The notes: generated from the letters alone by a model not told the origin. DNA of 64,000 nt from Aurantimonas manganoxydans SI85-9A1 (GCF_000153465.1 NZ_CH672387.1:1143180-1207179), one strand, 5' to 3'. Counted from the stretch's first letter, positions 1-9,302 are shown. Program-made: numbers and translations.

Positions 1-894
1 CTTCACGAAGACGTTGGACAGGGCGAAGGTGATCGCCCAGAGCACCATGAGCAGGGCCGCCGAGCGGCCGACATTGGTGAACTGGAAGAACTGCAGGTAG
101 GATTCGACCTGGAAGACGGTCAGCGTGTTGCCGGGGCCGCCCTGGGTCATGGCGTAGATGATGTCGAACTGCTGGATCGACTCCAGCATGCGGAACAGCG
201 ACGCGGTCAGGATGTAGGGCATCAGCATCGGCAGGGTGATGCGGAAGAAGACGAAGCTCTTGGGCACGCCGTCCAGCGCCGCCGCCTCGAAAGGCTGCTT
301 GGGCAGCGAGCGCAGCCCGGCCAGAAGCAGCACCATGATGAACGGCGTGTAGACCCAGACGTCGACGAGGACCACGGTGAACAACGCCGAGGAGGGGCTC
401 GAAGCCCAGCGGAAATCGGTGAAGCCGACGAGGCTGACGAGATAGTTCAGCACGCCGAAATTCGGGTTTGTCATCAGCTTCCACATCAGCGCCGCCAGCG
501 CCGGCGCGACCATCAGCGGCAGCAGCAGCAGCATCGAGACAAGATTGTTGAAGCGGGTCGGGCGCTGCAGCAGGAGCGCGATGCCGAGACCGAGCAGCAG
601 CTCGATGACGACGGTGAGGACGGTGTAGGTCAGCGAGACCTGCACCGTGCCCCAGAAGCGGGCGTCGGTGAGGAACTGCAGATAATTGTCGAACCAGATG
701 AAGCCGCGCAATTGCGGCAGGCTGAGCCGGTAGCGCAGCAGCGAATAATAGATGGCGGTCAGGAAGGGGATGAGAATCCAGACCGTCACGAGGAGCGCCG
801 GCATGCTGAGGAGATAGGGGAGCCAGTTCGTGCGCCGCCGGCGCCGGGTGGCGCCGCCGCCACGCTTGGCTGCTGTCTCCTGTGCTGGCGTCAT
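1..894 (-). CDS. Sugar ABC transporter permease, MalF/UgpA type (C-terminus beyond window)
   Basis: Inner-membrane permease of a carbohydrate ABC importer; 298 codons are open from the ATG at 894 to the window edge, so the C-terminus is missing. A basic N-terminal tail (residues 10-22 rich in Arg) precedes a first membrane segment that begins with NWLPYLLSMPALLV. The EAA loop that docks on the ATPase is visible at about 300-235 (EAAALDGVPKSFVFF, then RITLP). A GGGGAGG ribosome site lies just upstream. It follows the binding-protein gene on the same strand with a hairpin between them, so the two form an operon; the second permease and the ATPase are expected to the left. Substrate is not known; sugar or polyol is inferred from family. 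Confidence 0.88.
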   Translation of the reverse strand, partial: MTPAQETAAKRGGGATRRRRRTNWLPYLLSMPALLVTVWILIPFLTAIYYSLLRYRLSLPQLRGFIWFDNYLQFLTDARFWGTVQVSLTYTVLTVVIELLLGLGIALLLQRPTRFNNLVSMLLLLPLMVAPALAALMWKLMTNPNFGVLNYLVSLVGFTDFRWASSPSSALFTVVLVDVWVYTPFIMVLLLAGLRSLPKQPFEAAALDGVPKSFVFFRITLPMLMPYILTASLFRMLESIQQFDIIYAMTQGGPGNTLTVFQVESYLQFFQFTNVGRSAALLMVLWAITFALSNVFVK

Positions 895-958
895 TCCATG
901 CCTCCCCGTTGGCCGACAGACGGGCCGCCGGATCATGTTCGGTTCGCTGCGGAAGAAC

Positions 959-990
959 GGGCCGCGCCGCCATGACCGGCGGCGCGGCCC
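959..990 (-). terminator. Intercistronic hairpin after sugar-binding-protein gene
   Basis: A perfect 13-bp GC stem (959-971 with 978-990) and a 6-base loop begin 7 bases after the binding-protein stop codon. There is no T-tract, so it looks like a partial terminator or 3' RNA-protecting hairpin that keeps binding-protein mRNA above permease mRNA. The function is inferred. Confidence 0.6.
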
Positions 991-997
991 GCGGGGG

Positions 998-2443
998 CTA
1001 TTGCAGGCCGGCCTGCTGGAGCTGCTCGTCGATACTGGCGGCGAGCTGGTCGAGGCCTTCGTCCACCTGCACCTCGTTGGCGACCATGCGCTGGAGCATC
1101 GCGGCCCAGGCGGTGGTCACGTCGAAGAACAGCGGCTGCGGGGTGAAGTAGATCTTGGCGCCGGGCGACGAGACCTCGAACTGGTCGACATAGCCCGGAT
1201 ATTTCGACTGGATGCGCTCGAGGAACTCGGCGTCCTTCCAGACGCTGGCGCGCACCGGATTGACGAAGTCCATCTTGCGGGCGCCGAACAAATCGTGCTC
1301 CTTCGAGGACGCCCACTGCATGAAGTACCAGGTGGCGTCCTTGTTCTGCGAGAAGTTGGACATGGCCAGCGACCAGATCCAGACATTCGGCGTGGGGGCG
1401 TCGGCCTCCGGATTGGGCGCGATCGGCGCATAGGCGATGTTGCCGGCTTCCTTGTTGTCGCCGCCATTCATGAAATAGCCGAGGATGTCGGCGTCGTAGA
1501 TCATCGCCGAGGCGCCGGCGCCGAGATCGGTGCCGACCTGGTACCAGGTGTAGGTCGACCAGTTCTTCGGCCCGTAATCCTGGATCATCTTCACCCAGTC
1601 GCGGTGATAGGCCTTGGAGCCGTCGGTGTTCATGGCCGCGTTGAGGACGCCGCCATTGTTGATCAGGTCCTTCTCGCCGAAATTGCTGTAGCCGGAGAGA
1701 AAGCCGGGATGGATGGTGGCCCAGGACCGCGAGCCGCGCACCCCGATGGGATAGACATTGGCGTCGACGCTCTTGAGCTTCTCGCAGGCGGCGAGCAGCG
1801 CCGGCATGTCCTTCGGCGGCTCCAGGCCGGCCTTCTCGAACATGGTCTTGTTGTAGGACAGGTTGTTCTGCTCGAAGCCCCAGGGGATGCACCATTGCTT
1901 GGCGTCGCCGGAGCCGAGTTCGGAGCCCGGCGTGCCGTCCCAGGCGGTCGAGGCGCGCAGGCCCGGCAGGAAGTCCTCCCAGTCCCAGGCGGCTGCGGTC
2001 TTTTCCGGATCCTTGATGTATTCGTTGAGGTCGGTGATCCAGCCGGCCGGACCGTAGGTCCAGGTCATGTAGGCGCCGGTCATCAGCGCATCGTACTCGG
2101 ACGAGCCCGAGGACAGCGCCGCCGTGACCTTGTCGAAATAGACGTCCTCCGGGAAGACGTCATAGGTCACATCCATCCCGGTCAGCGACTTGAAAGCCTC
2201 GATGTCGGCGATCATCGCGTCGGCATAGGGATGCTTGTTGAGCAACAGCTTGAGCGACGTGCCCTTGTGCTTCATCCAGTCGAAGTCCGAGGCCTGCGCG
2301 AAGGCGCGGGTGGCGGCCGAGGCCATCAGGCTCGACGCGGCGAACGTCCCGATGCCGAGATAGCCCATCCGCTTCAGGAATTCGCGCCGGCCGAGCCGGC
2401 CCCTGACGAATGAGTCGATCAGGTCCTTTTCCCTGTCATACAT
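998..2443 (-). CDS. Sugar ABC transporter substrate-binding protein (family 1)
   Basis: Periplasmic binding protein of 481 residues that captures the substrate for the downstream MalF-type permease. The N-terminus has a Tat-like signal (GRREFLKRMGYLGIGTFAAS near residues 17-36, then a hydrophobic stretch ending AFAQA), so export in folded form is likely. The rest resembles family 1 extracellular solute-binding proteins with a Trp/Tyr-rich ligand region. The ATG at 2443 has a very strong GGAGGAGA ribosome site. It is first in the visible operon. Ligand unknown; disaccharide, polyol and glycerol-phosphate binders all fall in this family. Confidence 0.88.
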   Translation of the reverse strand: MYDREKDLIDSFVRGRLGRREFLKRMGYLGIGTFAASSLMASAATRAFAQASDFDWMKHKGTSLKLLLNKHPYADAMIADIEAFKSLTGMDVTYDVFPEDVYFDKVTAALSSGSSEYDALMTGAYMTWTYGPAGWITDLNEYIKDPEKTAAAWDWEDFLPGLRASTAWDGTPGSELGSGDAKQWCIPWGFEQNNLSYNKTMFEKAGLEPPKDMPALLAACEKLKSVDANVYPIGVRGSRSWATIHPGFLSGYSNFGEKDLINNGGVLNAAMNTDGSKAYHRDWVKMIQDYGPKNWSTYTWYQVGTDLGAGASAMIYDADILGYFMNGGDNKEAGNIAYAPIAPNPEADAPTPNVWIWSLAMSNFSQNKDATWYFMQWASSKEHDLFGARKMDFVNPVRASVWKDAEFLERIQSKYPGYVDQFEVSSPGAKIYFTPQPLFFDVTTAWAAMLQRMVANEVQVDEGLDQLAASIDEQLQQAGLQ

Positions 2444-3126
2444 GGCTGTGTCTCCTCCTCTTTGGCCGTGTCGTTATCTGCATGCCGGCCTCATGCTGAC
2501 GTTAGCTGCGGAGCGCCCCCGTCGGTGTCGCCCTGCTGGCTGCGGCGGCGATCGCGGAACCTGCCGCGGTCGCGCGAACACGGCGCCGGGCGATGGATGG
2601 CGCGCGGTTGCGAGATGGCGTCGGGGCTGTGCGGTCGATGCAATGGTGGATCGGCAGGGCGACACCCGGCGTCCGGCGAGACGGAGCGGTGCTCAAACGA
2701 GGCGGCGCAGCCGTGGCGATCATGTTTCGCTCCCCCCATGTGGCTGTCCGGCCTGTGCGGCTCTTTTCAGCACGCGTAAAATTTTTCACCTTCTGACGCG
2801 CCTGTCAAGCGACGTTGCGGCAGCTTTCAGTATGCGAGGCGCAAGATCCCAAGGGCCTCGCTGCCCGAGGCTGGTTCTGCCGACCCGCATGCGGGCCAAC
2901 GCAGCCGATATGTGGGCCGCATACCTCAAACGGGGGATGCGGAGACGGCCGGCCGGCGGGACCATGGGGCCAATGCGGACAAGCGTCTGCGCGACTGGAG
3001 GGGCAAGATCATGCATCAGGCGGAAGCGGGCGCCCCGGTTCTGAGCCGGTGGTCCTCAGGGAGACATCGCCGCATCCGCAGCCTGCGTCGGTCACCGATC
3101 GCTGAGACGATCGCGGGCGCCAGAAG
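2444..3126. other. Intergenic region with sugar-ABC promoter, no convincing gene
   Basis: About 680 bases upstream of the sugar ABC operon. Short open frames here are Arg/Pro-rich, lack ribosome sites and resemble no family, so no gene is called. The one notable element is an AT-rich near-palindrome at 2776-2789. The region should hold the operon promoter reading left. Confidence 0.5.
2776..2789. promoter_or_regulatory. AT-rich near-palindrome, candidate operator
   Basis: GTAAAATTTTTCAC is an imperfect inverted repeat (five of six positions pair) and stands out in a GC-rich context, about 335 bases before the sugar-binding-protein start. It could be an operator for a sugar-responsive repressor or part of a promoter. 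No regulator gene lies alongside to support the assignment. Confidence 0.3.
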
Positions 3127-3525
3127 ATGATGGACGGGGCCGGCAGTTTCGGCGGCAGGATGTCCGGCCTGGAGGCGCTGGTGGTCGTCGACGACCCGCT
3201 GGTGGCGGCGTTCATCGAGGACGTTCTCCTCGGGCGGGATATCCTGGCGGATTGCATCAGTCTGCCGGCGAAGCTGAGCTACCTTCTGCGCCGGCACTAT
3301 GACGTGGCCGTGGTCGGCGTCGATGCTGGTTGCCGGTATCTGCCGATGGTGGTCGCCGTGCTCCGACGCCGGCGGATCCCGACGCTGCTCTTCTCGGCGG
3401 GAGGCGATCTCAGGACGTTCGCCGACGAGTACCCTTATATCGCGACCGTCTGCTTCGATCCGGAAACGCCGGATTTCCTCGGCGACCATGTCCTGCGGGT
3501 CGTCGCACGCGAGGGGGAGGCGTAA
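3127..3525 (+). CDS. Stand-alone degenerate receiver-like protein
   Basis: Small protein of 132 residues with the alternating pattern of a CheY-like receiver: VVVDD near residues 19-23 (acidic pocket), an Asp at 66 in VVGVDAG where the phosphoacceptor would sit, and LLFSAGG at 87-93. The expected C-terminal Lys is replaced (CFDPETP), so phosphorylation may be lost. No output domain. The start could be the ATG at 3127 or the one at 3160, where the domain begins. It lies upstream of a LuxR-type regulator on the same strand, about 90 bases away. The receiver assignment is inferred from pattern alone. Confidence 0.55.
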   Translation: MMDGAGSFGGRMSGLEALVVVDDPLVAAFIEDVLLGRDILADCISLPAKLSYLLRRHYDVAVVGVDAGCRYLPMVVAVLRRRRIPTLLFSAGGDLRTFADEYPYIATVCFDPETPDFLGDHVLRVVAREGEA

Positions 3526-3617
3526 GGCACGAGAAGGCCTCGACGGACTTTCTATTGCACGTTCAGGATGCAGTCCGTAGCCTCTGATTGCCTTTCGGTG
3601 ATCGGACGGAGCGGAGC

Positions 3618-4733
3618 ATGCCACGCGATGACACGGATCTCGTCGACCGGATCTACGAGGCTGCCTTCGTCGGCGAGTTCTGGCCCGACATTCTCCATGA
3701 CATCGCCGAAGAGGTGGGAAGCTGCGGAGGTGCGCTGCTCGACCTGCATCCGGACGGCATGCGCTGGGTCGGCTCGCAGATGATGTCCGACCTGCTCGCT
3801 GACTTCGCCGCACTCGGCCGTCCCGAACTGGATACACGAACGCCGCACGGGCTGGCGTCCACCCATCCGGGGTTCATCACCGAGTTCGACGTGATGACGC
3901 GGGCCGAACTCGCGACCCAGCCGATGTACACCGAATTCCTGTGGCCCCGCGGCTATGGCTGGTGTGCGGGAAGCGCCGTGAAGGTGCCAACCGGCGACAA
4001 GCTGCTTTACACCTTCGAACGCCGCTATGACGACGGCCCGTTCGACAGCGCCGCGGTGGACAAGCTCGATGCGCTGCGGCCGCATCTGGCGCGGGCCGCC
4101 GTCCTGTCCGGCCGGCTGGAACTGGAGCGGGCGCGCGCAGCGACGGAAATGCTCGGTCTCGTCGGCCTGCCGGGCGCGGTGCTGTCGCTGTCACACCGCA
4201 TCGCCGCGGCGAACGGGCTGTTCGAGGCGCTGATCCCCGACGTGATCCGCGACGGCAGCAAGCGCGTCGCCTTCAGCGATCCGGGCGCCGATGCGCTGCT
4301 GGAAGCCGTTCTTTCGGAAGGCAGGGCGCGGTCGATGCGCTCGATCCCGCTGGCGGCGCGCGAAGGGCATCCGCCGATGATCGCCCATCTGGTGCCGGTG
4401 CGGCTGGCGGCGCGGGACATCTTCTTCTCGGCCTCGGCGGTTTTGCTGATCACGCCGGTGACGCGCCGCGAGGTGCCCTCGGCGGACATCATCGAAGGAC
4501 TGTTCGACCTGACGCCGGCCGAATCCCGCGTCGCGCGCGGCATCGCCCGGGGCGGCACCATCCAGACGCTGGCCGGGATTTCCGGCAATTCGCCGGAGAC
4601 CGTTCGCTCGCAGCTGAAAGCGGTGTTCATGAAAACCGGCCTGTCGCGGCAGGCCGAGCTCGTCAGCCTGCTGGCCGGGCTGCATGTTCCGGGACCGGAC
4701 CCGACTGCGGCCGGCGAGACCGACGGGGATTGA
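3618..4733 (+). CDS. LuxR-family transcriptional regulator
   Basis: DNA-binding regulator of 371 residues. The last 65 residues form a LuxR-type helix-turn-helix, starting LTPAESRVARGIARGG and including the recognition helix SPETVRSQLKAVFMKTGLS. The first 300 residues form an unassigned sensory region with no clear PAS or receiver motif. The start is the ATG at 3618; an in-frame TTG at 3588 would add ten residues and is less likely. The sensory ligand and targets are unknown. The neighbouring aldolase gene is convergent, so regulation of it is not implied. Confidence 0.8.
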   Translation: MPRDDTDLVDRIYEAAFVGEFWPDILHDIAEEVGSCGGALLDLHPDGMRWVGSQMMSDLLADFAALGRPELDTRTPHGLASTHPGFITEFDVMTRAELATQPMYTEFLWPRGYGWCAGSAVKVPTGDKLLYTFERRYDDGPFDSAAVDKLDALRPHLARAAVLSGRLELERARAATEMLGLVGLPGAVLSLSHRIAAANGLFEALIPDVIRDGSKRVAFSDPGADALLEAVLSEGRARSMRSIPLAAREGHPPMIAHLVPVRLAARDIFFSASAVLLITPVTRREVPSADIIEGLFDLTPAESRVARGIARGGTIQTLAGISGNSPETVRSQLKAVFMKTGLSRQAELVSLLAGLHVPGPDPTAAGETDGD

Positions 4734-4812
4734 TGCCTGTCGCCGCTGCGGAGGCGGGGGCTCGGGAAGCCCGCACAGCTGCGTGCGGCAGGGTCAGCCG
4801 GCAGAGCGCCGG

Positions 4813-5601
4813 TCAGCCGGCGAAATCGTGCCACTCCTTCGCCTGGGCAAGGGCGGCATCGCGCAGCCAGGCGATGTCGCTGCCGGAGGCGACGGCGGCG
4901 TAGCCCTCGCCGAGGAGTTGCTGCCAGCTACGGCCCTGGCGCGGGACGGTGGCCAGCGGCTTGCCGGCGCGGCGCACGGCGGCTTCGGCCTCGGCGATCA
5001 GGCGCTCGACCTCGGGGGCGCCGGTCTGGTCGGGCATGCCGGCGCTGCCCGACAGGTCGGCGGGGCCGATGAACACCATGTCGACGCCCGGCACCGAGGC
5101 GATCGCCTCGGCATTGGCGACGGCCTCGACGGTCTCGATTTGCGGGATGACCAGCAGCCGCTCATGGGCGGTGGCGACATAGTCCGGCACCAGACCGTAG
5201 CGCGAGCCGCGCACCACGGCGGCTGCGTTGCCCCGCTGGCCGAAGGGTGTGTAGAGGCAGGCGTCGACGACGCTCTTGGCCTCGGCGGCGGAATTGACCA
5301 TGGGCACCAGCACGGCCTCGGCGCCGGCATCGACGATGCGCTTCAGATATGCGGGATCGGCGGCCGGCACGCGGATGATGGCGGTGGTCGGCGTGCCATT
5401 GAGCGCCCGCATCATGTCGATCGCCGACTGGATGTCGCCGGTGCCGTGCTCCTGATCGATGATGACGAAGTCGAAGCCGACGAGCCCGACGATCTCGGCC
5501 GTGGTCGCATTGGCGCTTTGCAGCCAGACGCCGAAGGATTTCTCGCCCGCCGCCACGCGGGTCTTCAGCCGGTTCTCGCGAGCGGTCACGGGATGCGCCA
5601 T
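4813..5601 (-). CDS. HpcH/HpaI-family class II aldolase
   Basis: Metal-dependent pyruvate aldolase of 262 residues, close in length to 4-hydroxy-2-oxoheptanedioate aldolase (HpaI) and 2-dehydro-3-deoxyglucarate aldolase. Family residues are present: IIDQEHG (47-53), Arg77 in IIRVP, Gln154 and Glu156 in IPQIET, Asp182 in IGPADLS. The ATG at 5601 is preceded by GGAAGA. It is a single gene, convergent with the LuxR-type gene. No aromatic meta-cleavage genes are nearby, so a sugar-acid or general 2-keto-3-deoxy acid role is as likely as homoprotocatechuate degradation. Confidence 0.83.
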   Translation of the reverse strand: MAHPVTARENRLKTRVAAGEKSFGVWLQSANATTAEIVGLVGFDFVIIDQEHGTGDIQSAIDMMRALNGTPTTAIIRVPAADPAYLKRIVDAGAEAVLVPMVNSAAEAKSVVDACLYTPFGQRGNAAAVVRGSRYGLVPDYVATAHERLLVIPQIETVEAVANAEAIASVPGVDMVFIGPADLSGSAGMPDQTGAPEVERLIAEAEAAVRRAGKPLATVPRQGRSWQQLLGEGYAAVASGSDIAWLRDAALAQAKEWHDFAG

Positions 5602-5651
5602 CTGTCTTCCAATCCGTCAGGTTGCCTGATGAAGTGATAGGCGGGAAAGTT

Positions 5652-5671
5652 GCGAGACGAAAGCGTCTCGC
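5652..5671. promoter_or_regulatory. Perfect inverted repeat between divergent genes
   Basis: GCGAGACG and CGTCTCGC are exact complements separated by AAAG. The repeat sits about 50 bases before the aldolase start and 140 before the oxidoreductase start. It could be an operator for either gene or an RNA hairpin. Confidence 0.35.
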
Positions 5672-5809
5672 CGGTTCTTTTCTTGCGGGCGGAGGACCAT
5701 AAGGGGTGACGAGGCGGGAGCGCGAGGAGGCGGTGTCGCTTGCGGGATAGTGGCGCGCCCGCGAGTTTCGGCACGTCGCCACATCGGCGCAATTGAGGGG
5801 AGACAAGCC

Positions 5810-6739
5810 ATGCAGGCCTGGCAGATCGATCAATTCGGACCGGCGGACAGCCTCATGCTGCGCGAGGTTCCCGATCCGGCACCGGGGCCGGGCGAGGTGG
5901 TGGTCACGGTCGCGGCGGCGAGCGTCAATCCGGCCGATGCCAAGCTGCGGGCCGGCCGCTCGCCGGGGGCCGACACCATCGGCTTTCCGCTGACGCTCGG
6001 CCGGGATTTTTCCGGCACGGTCGCCCAGCTGGGTGAGGGCGTCACCGATTTCGCGGTGGGCGAAGCGGTTTTCGGGGTGCTCGACCGCGGGCACGAGGGC
6101 GCCTGCGCCGGCAAGATCGCGCTCCCGGCGGGGCTCGTTGCCCGCAAGCCGGAGGCGCTGTCGCATGTCGAGGCCGCCGCGCTGGCGCTGACCGGGCTGA
6201 CGGCGCTGGTGGCGCTGGAGGACGTGGCGCGGCTCGCCCGCGGCCAGCGGATCCTGATCCATGGCGGGGCCGGCGGCGTCGGCAGCTTCGCCGTGCAATA
6301 TGCCCGGCATGTCGGGGCAGAGGTGTTCGTGACGGCCAGCGCGCGCAATCACGACTATCTGCGCGATCTCGGCGCCGACAGCGTCATCGACTACACTGCC
6401 ACGTCCTTCGAGGAAGCGGTGGCCGACTGCGACGTGGTGTTCGACACGATCGGCGGCGAGGTGCATCGTCGCTCGCTGACGGTGCTGAAGCCCGGCGGCC
6501 TGCTGGTGCATATCGCGCCGGGGCCGGCCGACATGGCGACGCCCGAGGACATCCGGATCGTGCGGCCGCATGTCGGGCGCGACCGGGCACATCTGACGCG
6601 GATCCTTGAACTCGTCGCCTCGGGCGCCGTGCGGCCGCCGGAGATCGCGACCATGGCGTTCGCCGACCTGCCGGCGGCGCATGAGCGGATCGAGACCGGC
6701 CATGTGCGCGGCAAGATCGTGCTCAGTCCGGTGTCGTAA
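5810..6739 (+). CDS. NADPH-dependent quinone-oxidoreductase-like protein (zinc-free MDR family)
   Basis: Enzyme of 309 residues from the medium-chain dehydrogenase/reductase superfamily, quinone oxidoreductase branch. It has the GroES-like N-terminal half and a Rossmann half with ILIHGGAGGVGSFAVQYAR (148-166), the NADPH-binding motif of this branch. The catalytic and structural zinc cysteines of alcohol dehydrogenases are absent. The ATG at 5810 follows GAGGGGAGA; an in-frame ATG at 5750 is ruled out because it has no ribosome site and adds an unrelated tail. Likely reduces quinones or enones; substrate unproven. The pcm gene follows after 73 bases. Confidence 0.85.
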   Translation: MQAWQIDQFGPADSLMLREVPDPAPGPGEVVVTVAAASVNPADAKLRAGRSPGADTIGFPLTLGRDFSGTVAQLGEGVTDFAVGEAVFGVLDRGHEGACAGKIALPAGLVARKPEALSHVEAAALALTGLTALVALEDVARLARGQRILIHGGAGGVGSFAVQYARHVGAEVFVTASARNHDYLRDLGADSVIDYTATSFEEAVADCDVVFDTIGGEVHRRSLTVLKPGGLLVHIAPGPADMATPEDIRIVRPHVGRDRAHLTRILELVASGAVRPPEIATMAFADLPAAHERIETGHVRGKIVLSPVS

Positions 6740-6812
6740 GCGGCGGCAGCGGAGCGGCGACAAGGCAAGGAACGTGCTGCGCCAGGGCGACCGCAAACCA
6801 GGGAGAGAGCCG

Positions 6813-7475
6813 ATGAGCGAGGAACTGCGCCGCCGGATGGTGGAGGACCAGCTCGTGCGCCACGGCATCTCGGACCGCCGCGTGCTCGACGCCATGGGAA
6901 GGGTGCCGCGCGAGGCCTTCGTGCCGGAGGCGCTGGCGTCGTCCGCCTATATGGATGGCCCGCTGTCCATCGGCGGCGGGCAGACGATCTCGCAGCCCTA
7001 CATCGTCGCGCGGATGCTGGAGGCGGCGGCGATCGCACCGGGGGACCGGGTGCTCGATGTCGGCACCGGCTCGGGCTATGCCGCCGCCGTCGCGGCCGAG
7101 ATGGGCGCGACAATCTGCTCGATCGAGCGCGATGCGGCGCTGGGCGAGGCGGCGCGCGCGCGGCTGCAGGCGCTCGGCTACGATGTGGCGGTGACCGTCG
7201 GCGACGGCACCCGCGGGCTGGAAAGCCCCGCTCCCTTCGACGCGATCCTGGTGGCCGCGGCCGCGCCGACGGTTCCAGAGGCGCTGCGCGCGCAACTGGC
7301 GATCGGCGGGCGGCTGGTGATCCCGGTCGGCCGGACTCGGCAGGGCCAGGAATTGCGCCGGATCGCCCGGCGCTCGGCGACGGAATTCGACGACATCCTG
7401 CTCGAGATGGTCGCCTTCGTGCCGCTGATCGGCCACGAGGGCTGGCCGGACGCTTCGGGCGGCATCGGCGGCTGA
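6813..7475 (+). CDS. pcm: Protein-L-isoaspartate O-methyltransferase
   Basis: Cytoplasmic repair enzyme of 220 residues that methylates isoaspartyl residues in aged proteins using S-adenosylmethionine. It carries the family signature GGGQTISQPYIVARM (54-68) and the methyltransferase motif I LDVGTGSGYA (81-90). The ATG at 6813 has GGGAGAG seven bases upstream. Full family length. It lies on the same strand as the preceding oxidoreductase and may share its transcript. It ends 57 bases from the convergent dehydratase gene. Confidence 0.92.
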   Translation: MSEELRRRMVEDQLVRHGISDRRVLDAMGRVPREAFVPEALASSAYMDGPLSIGGGQTISQPYIVARMLEAAAIAPGDRVLDVGTGSGYAAAVAAEMGATICSIERDAALGEAARARLQALGYDVAVTVGDGTRGLESPAPFDAILVAAAAPTVPEALRAQLAIGGRLVIPVGRTRQGQELRRIARRSATEFDDILLEMVAFVPLIGHEGWPDASGGIGG

Positions 7476-7532
7476 CGGGCGCAGTGAGGCGCGGTCGGCA
7501 GGTGTGGCTCCGGTGTCGGCGGGACGGGGCGC

Positions 7533-8528
7533 CTAGTCGGCGAGGAAGCGGGCGTAGCTCGCCACGTCGACATTGCCGCCGCTGACGATGACACCGACGC
7601 GCTGGCCTTCGCAGGGCACCGCGCCGGTGAAGGCGGCGGCGGCGGCAAGGCAGCCGGTCGGCTCGACCACCATCTTCATGCGCTCGGCGAAGAAGCGCAT
7701 GGCGTCGACCAGCGCCGCGTCGGGCACGGTGACGATCGAATCCACCCGGTCGCGGATGATCGGGAAGGTGAGGTCGCCGAGATGGGTGGTCAGCGCGCCG
7801 TCGGCGATGGAGCGCGGCACGTCGATGCGGACGACCTCGCCCTTGGCCAGGGACTGGCGGCCGTCGTCGCCGGCTTCCGGCTCGACGCCGATGACCCGGC
7901 AGCCGGGCGACAGTTCGCTTGCGGCCAGCGCCGATCCGGCGAGGAGGCCGCCGCCGCCGAGGCAGACCAGCAGGATGTCGAGCGGGCCGGTTTCGGCGAA
8001 GAGCTCGGCCGCCGCGGTGCCCTGACCGGCGATGATGTCGCGATGGTCGTAGGGCGGGATCAGCGTCAGGCCGCGATCCGTCGCGACGGTGTTGGCGAGC
8101 GCCTCGCGGTCCTCGCTGTAACGGTCGTAGGTGATGACGTCGGCACCGTAGCCGCGGGTCGCCGCGACCTTCATGGCCGGGGCGTCGGCCGGCATCAGGA
8201 TCGTCGCCGGCACGTTCTCGATGCGGCTGGCCAGCGCGATCGCCTGGGCATGGTTGCCGGAGGAGTAGGCCATGACGCCGCGCCGGCGCGCGTCCTCGGG
8301 CAGGGCGGCGATGGCGTTGCAGGCGCCGCGGAACTTAAAGGCACCGGCGCGCTGCAGGTTCTCGCATTTGAAGTGGAGCGTCGCGCCCGTCCGCGCGTCG
8401 GCAAAGCGCGAGGTCAGGACCGGCGTGCGGTGGGCGATGCCGGCGATGCGCTCGCGCGCGGTGGCGACATCGGCGAAGGTCGGAAGCCGGGTGCCGGAAG
8501 ACGATCCGGCGTTTACAATTGCGGTCAT
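7533..8528 (-). CDS. Threonine/serine dehydratase family PLP enzyme
   Basis: Fold-type II PLP enzyme of 331 residues that would deaminate threonine or serine to a 2-keto acid, or racemise serine. The PLP lysine is Lys65 in GAFKFRGA, the substrate loop SSGNHAQ is at 89-95, a glycine-rich phosphate loop LGGGGLLAG lies mid-protein, and SGGNVD is near the C-terminus. There is no C-terminal ACT domain, so it is not the feedback-controlled IlvA type. The ATG at 8528 (GAGGCG upstream) was preferred over the one at 8573, whose extension looks non-coding. Confidence 0.85.
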   Translation of the reverse strand: MTAIVNAGSSSGTRLPTFADVATARERIAGIAHRTPVLTSRFADARTGATLHFKCENLQRAGAFKFRGACNAIAALPEDARRRGVMAYSSGNHAQAIALASRIENVPATILMPADAPAMKVAATRGYGADVITYDRYSEDREALANTVATDRGLTLIPPYDHRDIIAGQGTAAAELFAETGPLDILLVCLGGGGLLAGSALAASELSPGCRVIGVEPEAGDDGRQSLAKGEVVRIDVPRSIADGALTTHLGDLTFPIIRDRVDSIVTVPDAALVDAMRFFAERMKMVVEPTGCLAAAAAFTGAVPCEGQRVGVIVSGGNVDVASYARFLAD

Positions 8529-8666
8529 CGTAGGCGCCTCATCTGGAACGGCGCGGCTGCATCCCGCGCCCATGCGCCGTGTTCAACGTGAGCGATGGGG
8601 CGATGTAAAGGGGCGCCGCCCCGAGGCTGCGAGGCTGCGAGGCTAGGCGCCGCTACGCCGAAGGCG

Positions 8667-9302
8667 CTACCAGCGCAGCAGCCGCCAGCCCAGAAGCGCG
8701 CCGGCGGCGACCAGCGCCGAGGCGGCCAGCGGATACCAGACGGCGACGAAGAGCGGCGAATCGTCGGTGCATTGCGCCGCATAGAAGATGGCGGCAACGG
8801 CGGCGGCGGCCAGGCCTGCGAGCCCGCCGGCAAGGGCCGGCCGGGTCGGCGCCTGACGGCGCAGGGCCCACAGGAAGACGATCAATGCCGGGGCGCCCAT
8901 GGAGGGGATGGCGGTCAGGCACATCAGCGCGTTGGAGCCGACGAGATAGGCCATCCACGCGTCCGACGGCAGGGCGATCAGCTCGGCAAGGACGGCGGCG
9001 AGCATCACCCCGGCGGGCAGCGCCAGCCACCACAGCCGCCGCAGTGGCTCGCCGGGATGCGAGAACGCCCGCATCGTGACGATCGCGGTGACGGCAAGCA
9101 GTCCGGTGACGACGAATTTGAAGTCGAAGCGGGCGGTCTGCAGCGCGCCGGCGAAATCCGGCCGGACACCGATGGCGGTGAAGAAGACCAGGCCGGCGAG
9201 CGCCGCGGCAACGAGGGCGAGCAGCAGCCAGGACGGGCCTGTCTCGGGCGCGGTGCGCCGGCGGTCGGCGACCAGCGTGGCGATGAGGGTGTCGGTCTGC
9301 AT
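8667..9302 (-). CDS. nrsF: NrsF-type membrane anti-sigma factor (DUF1109)
   Basis: Inner-membrane protein of 211 residues with about six hydrophobic segments and a short cytoplasmic N-terminus. It matches the NrsF (DUF1109) family, which holds sigma-F at the membrane in Caulobacter and releases it under metal or oxidant stress. Two cysteines, Cys128 (NALMCLTAI) and Cys178 (AAQCTDD), sit where the family has its two conserved signal-sensing cysteines. The gene starts 4 bases after the sigma-factor stop codon, as expected for a sigma/anti-sigma pair. Confidence 0.85.
   Translation of the reverse strand: MQTDTLIATLVADRRRTAPETGPSWLLLALVAAALAGLVFFTAIGVRPDFAGALQTARFDFKFVVTGLLAVTAIVTMRAFSHPGEPLRRLWWLALPAGVMLAAVLAELIALPSDAWMAYLVGSNALMCLTAIPSMGAPALIVFLWALRRQAPTRPALAGGLAGLAAAAVAAIFYAAQCTDDSPLFVAVWYPLAASALVAAGALLGWRLLRW

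Noticed and set aside
2442-3044. Arg/Cys-rich open frames before the receiver-like gene
   Set aside because: No ribosome site, no domain, odd composition, and they overlap the likely promoter of the sugar importer.
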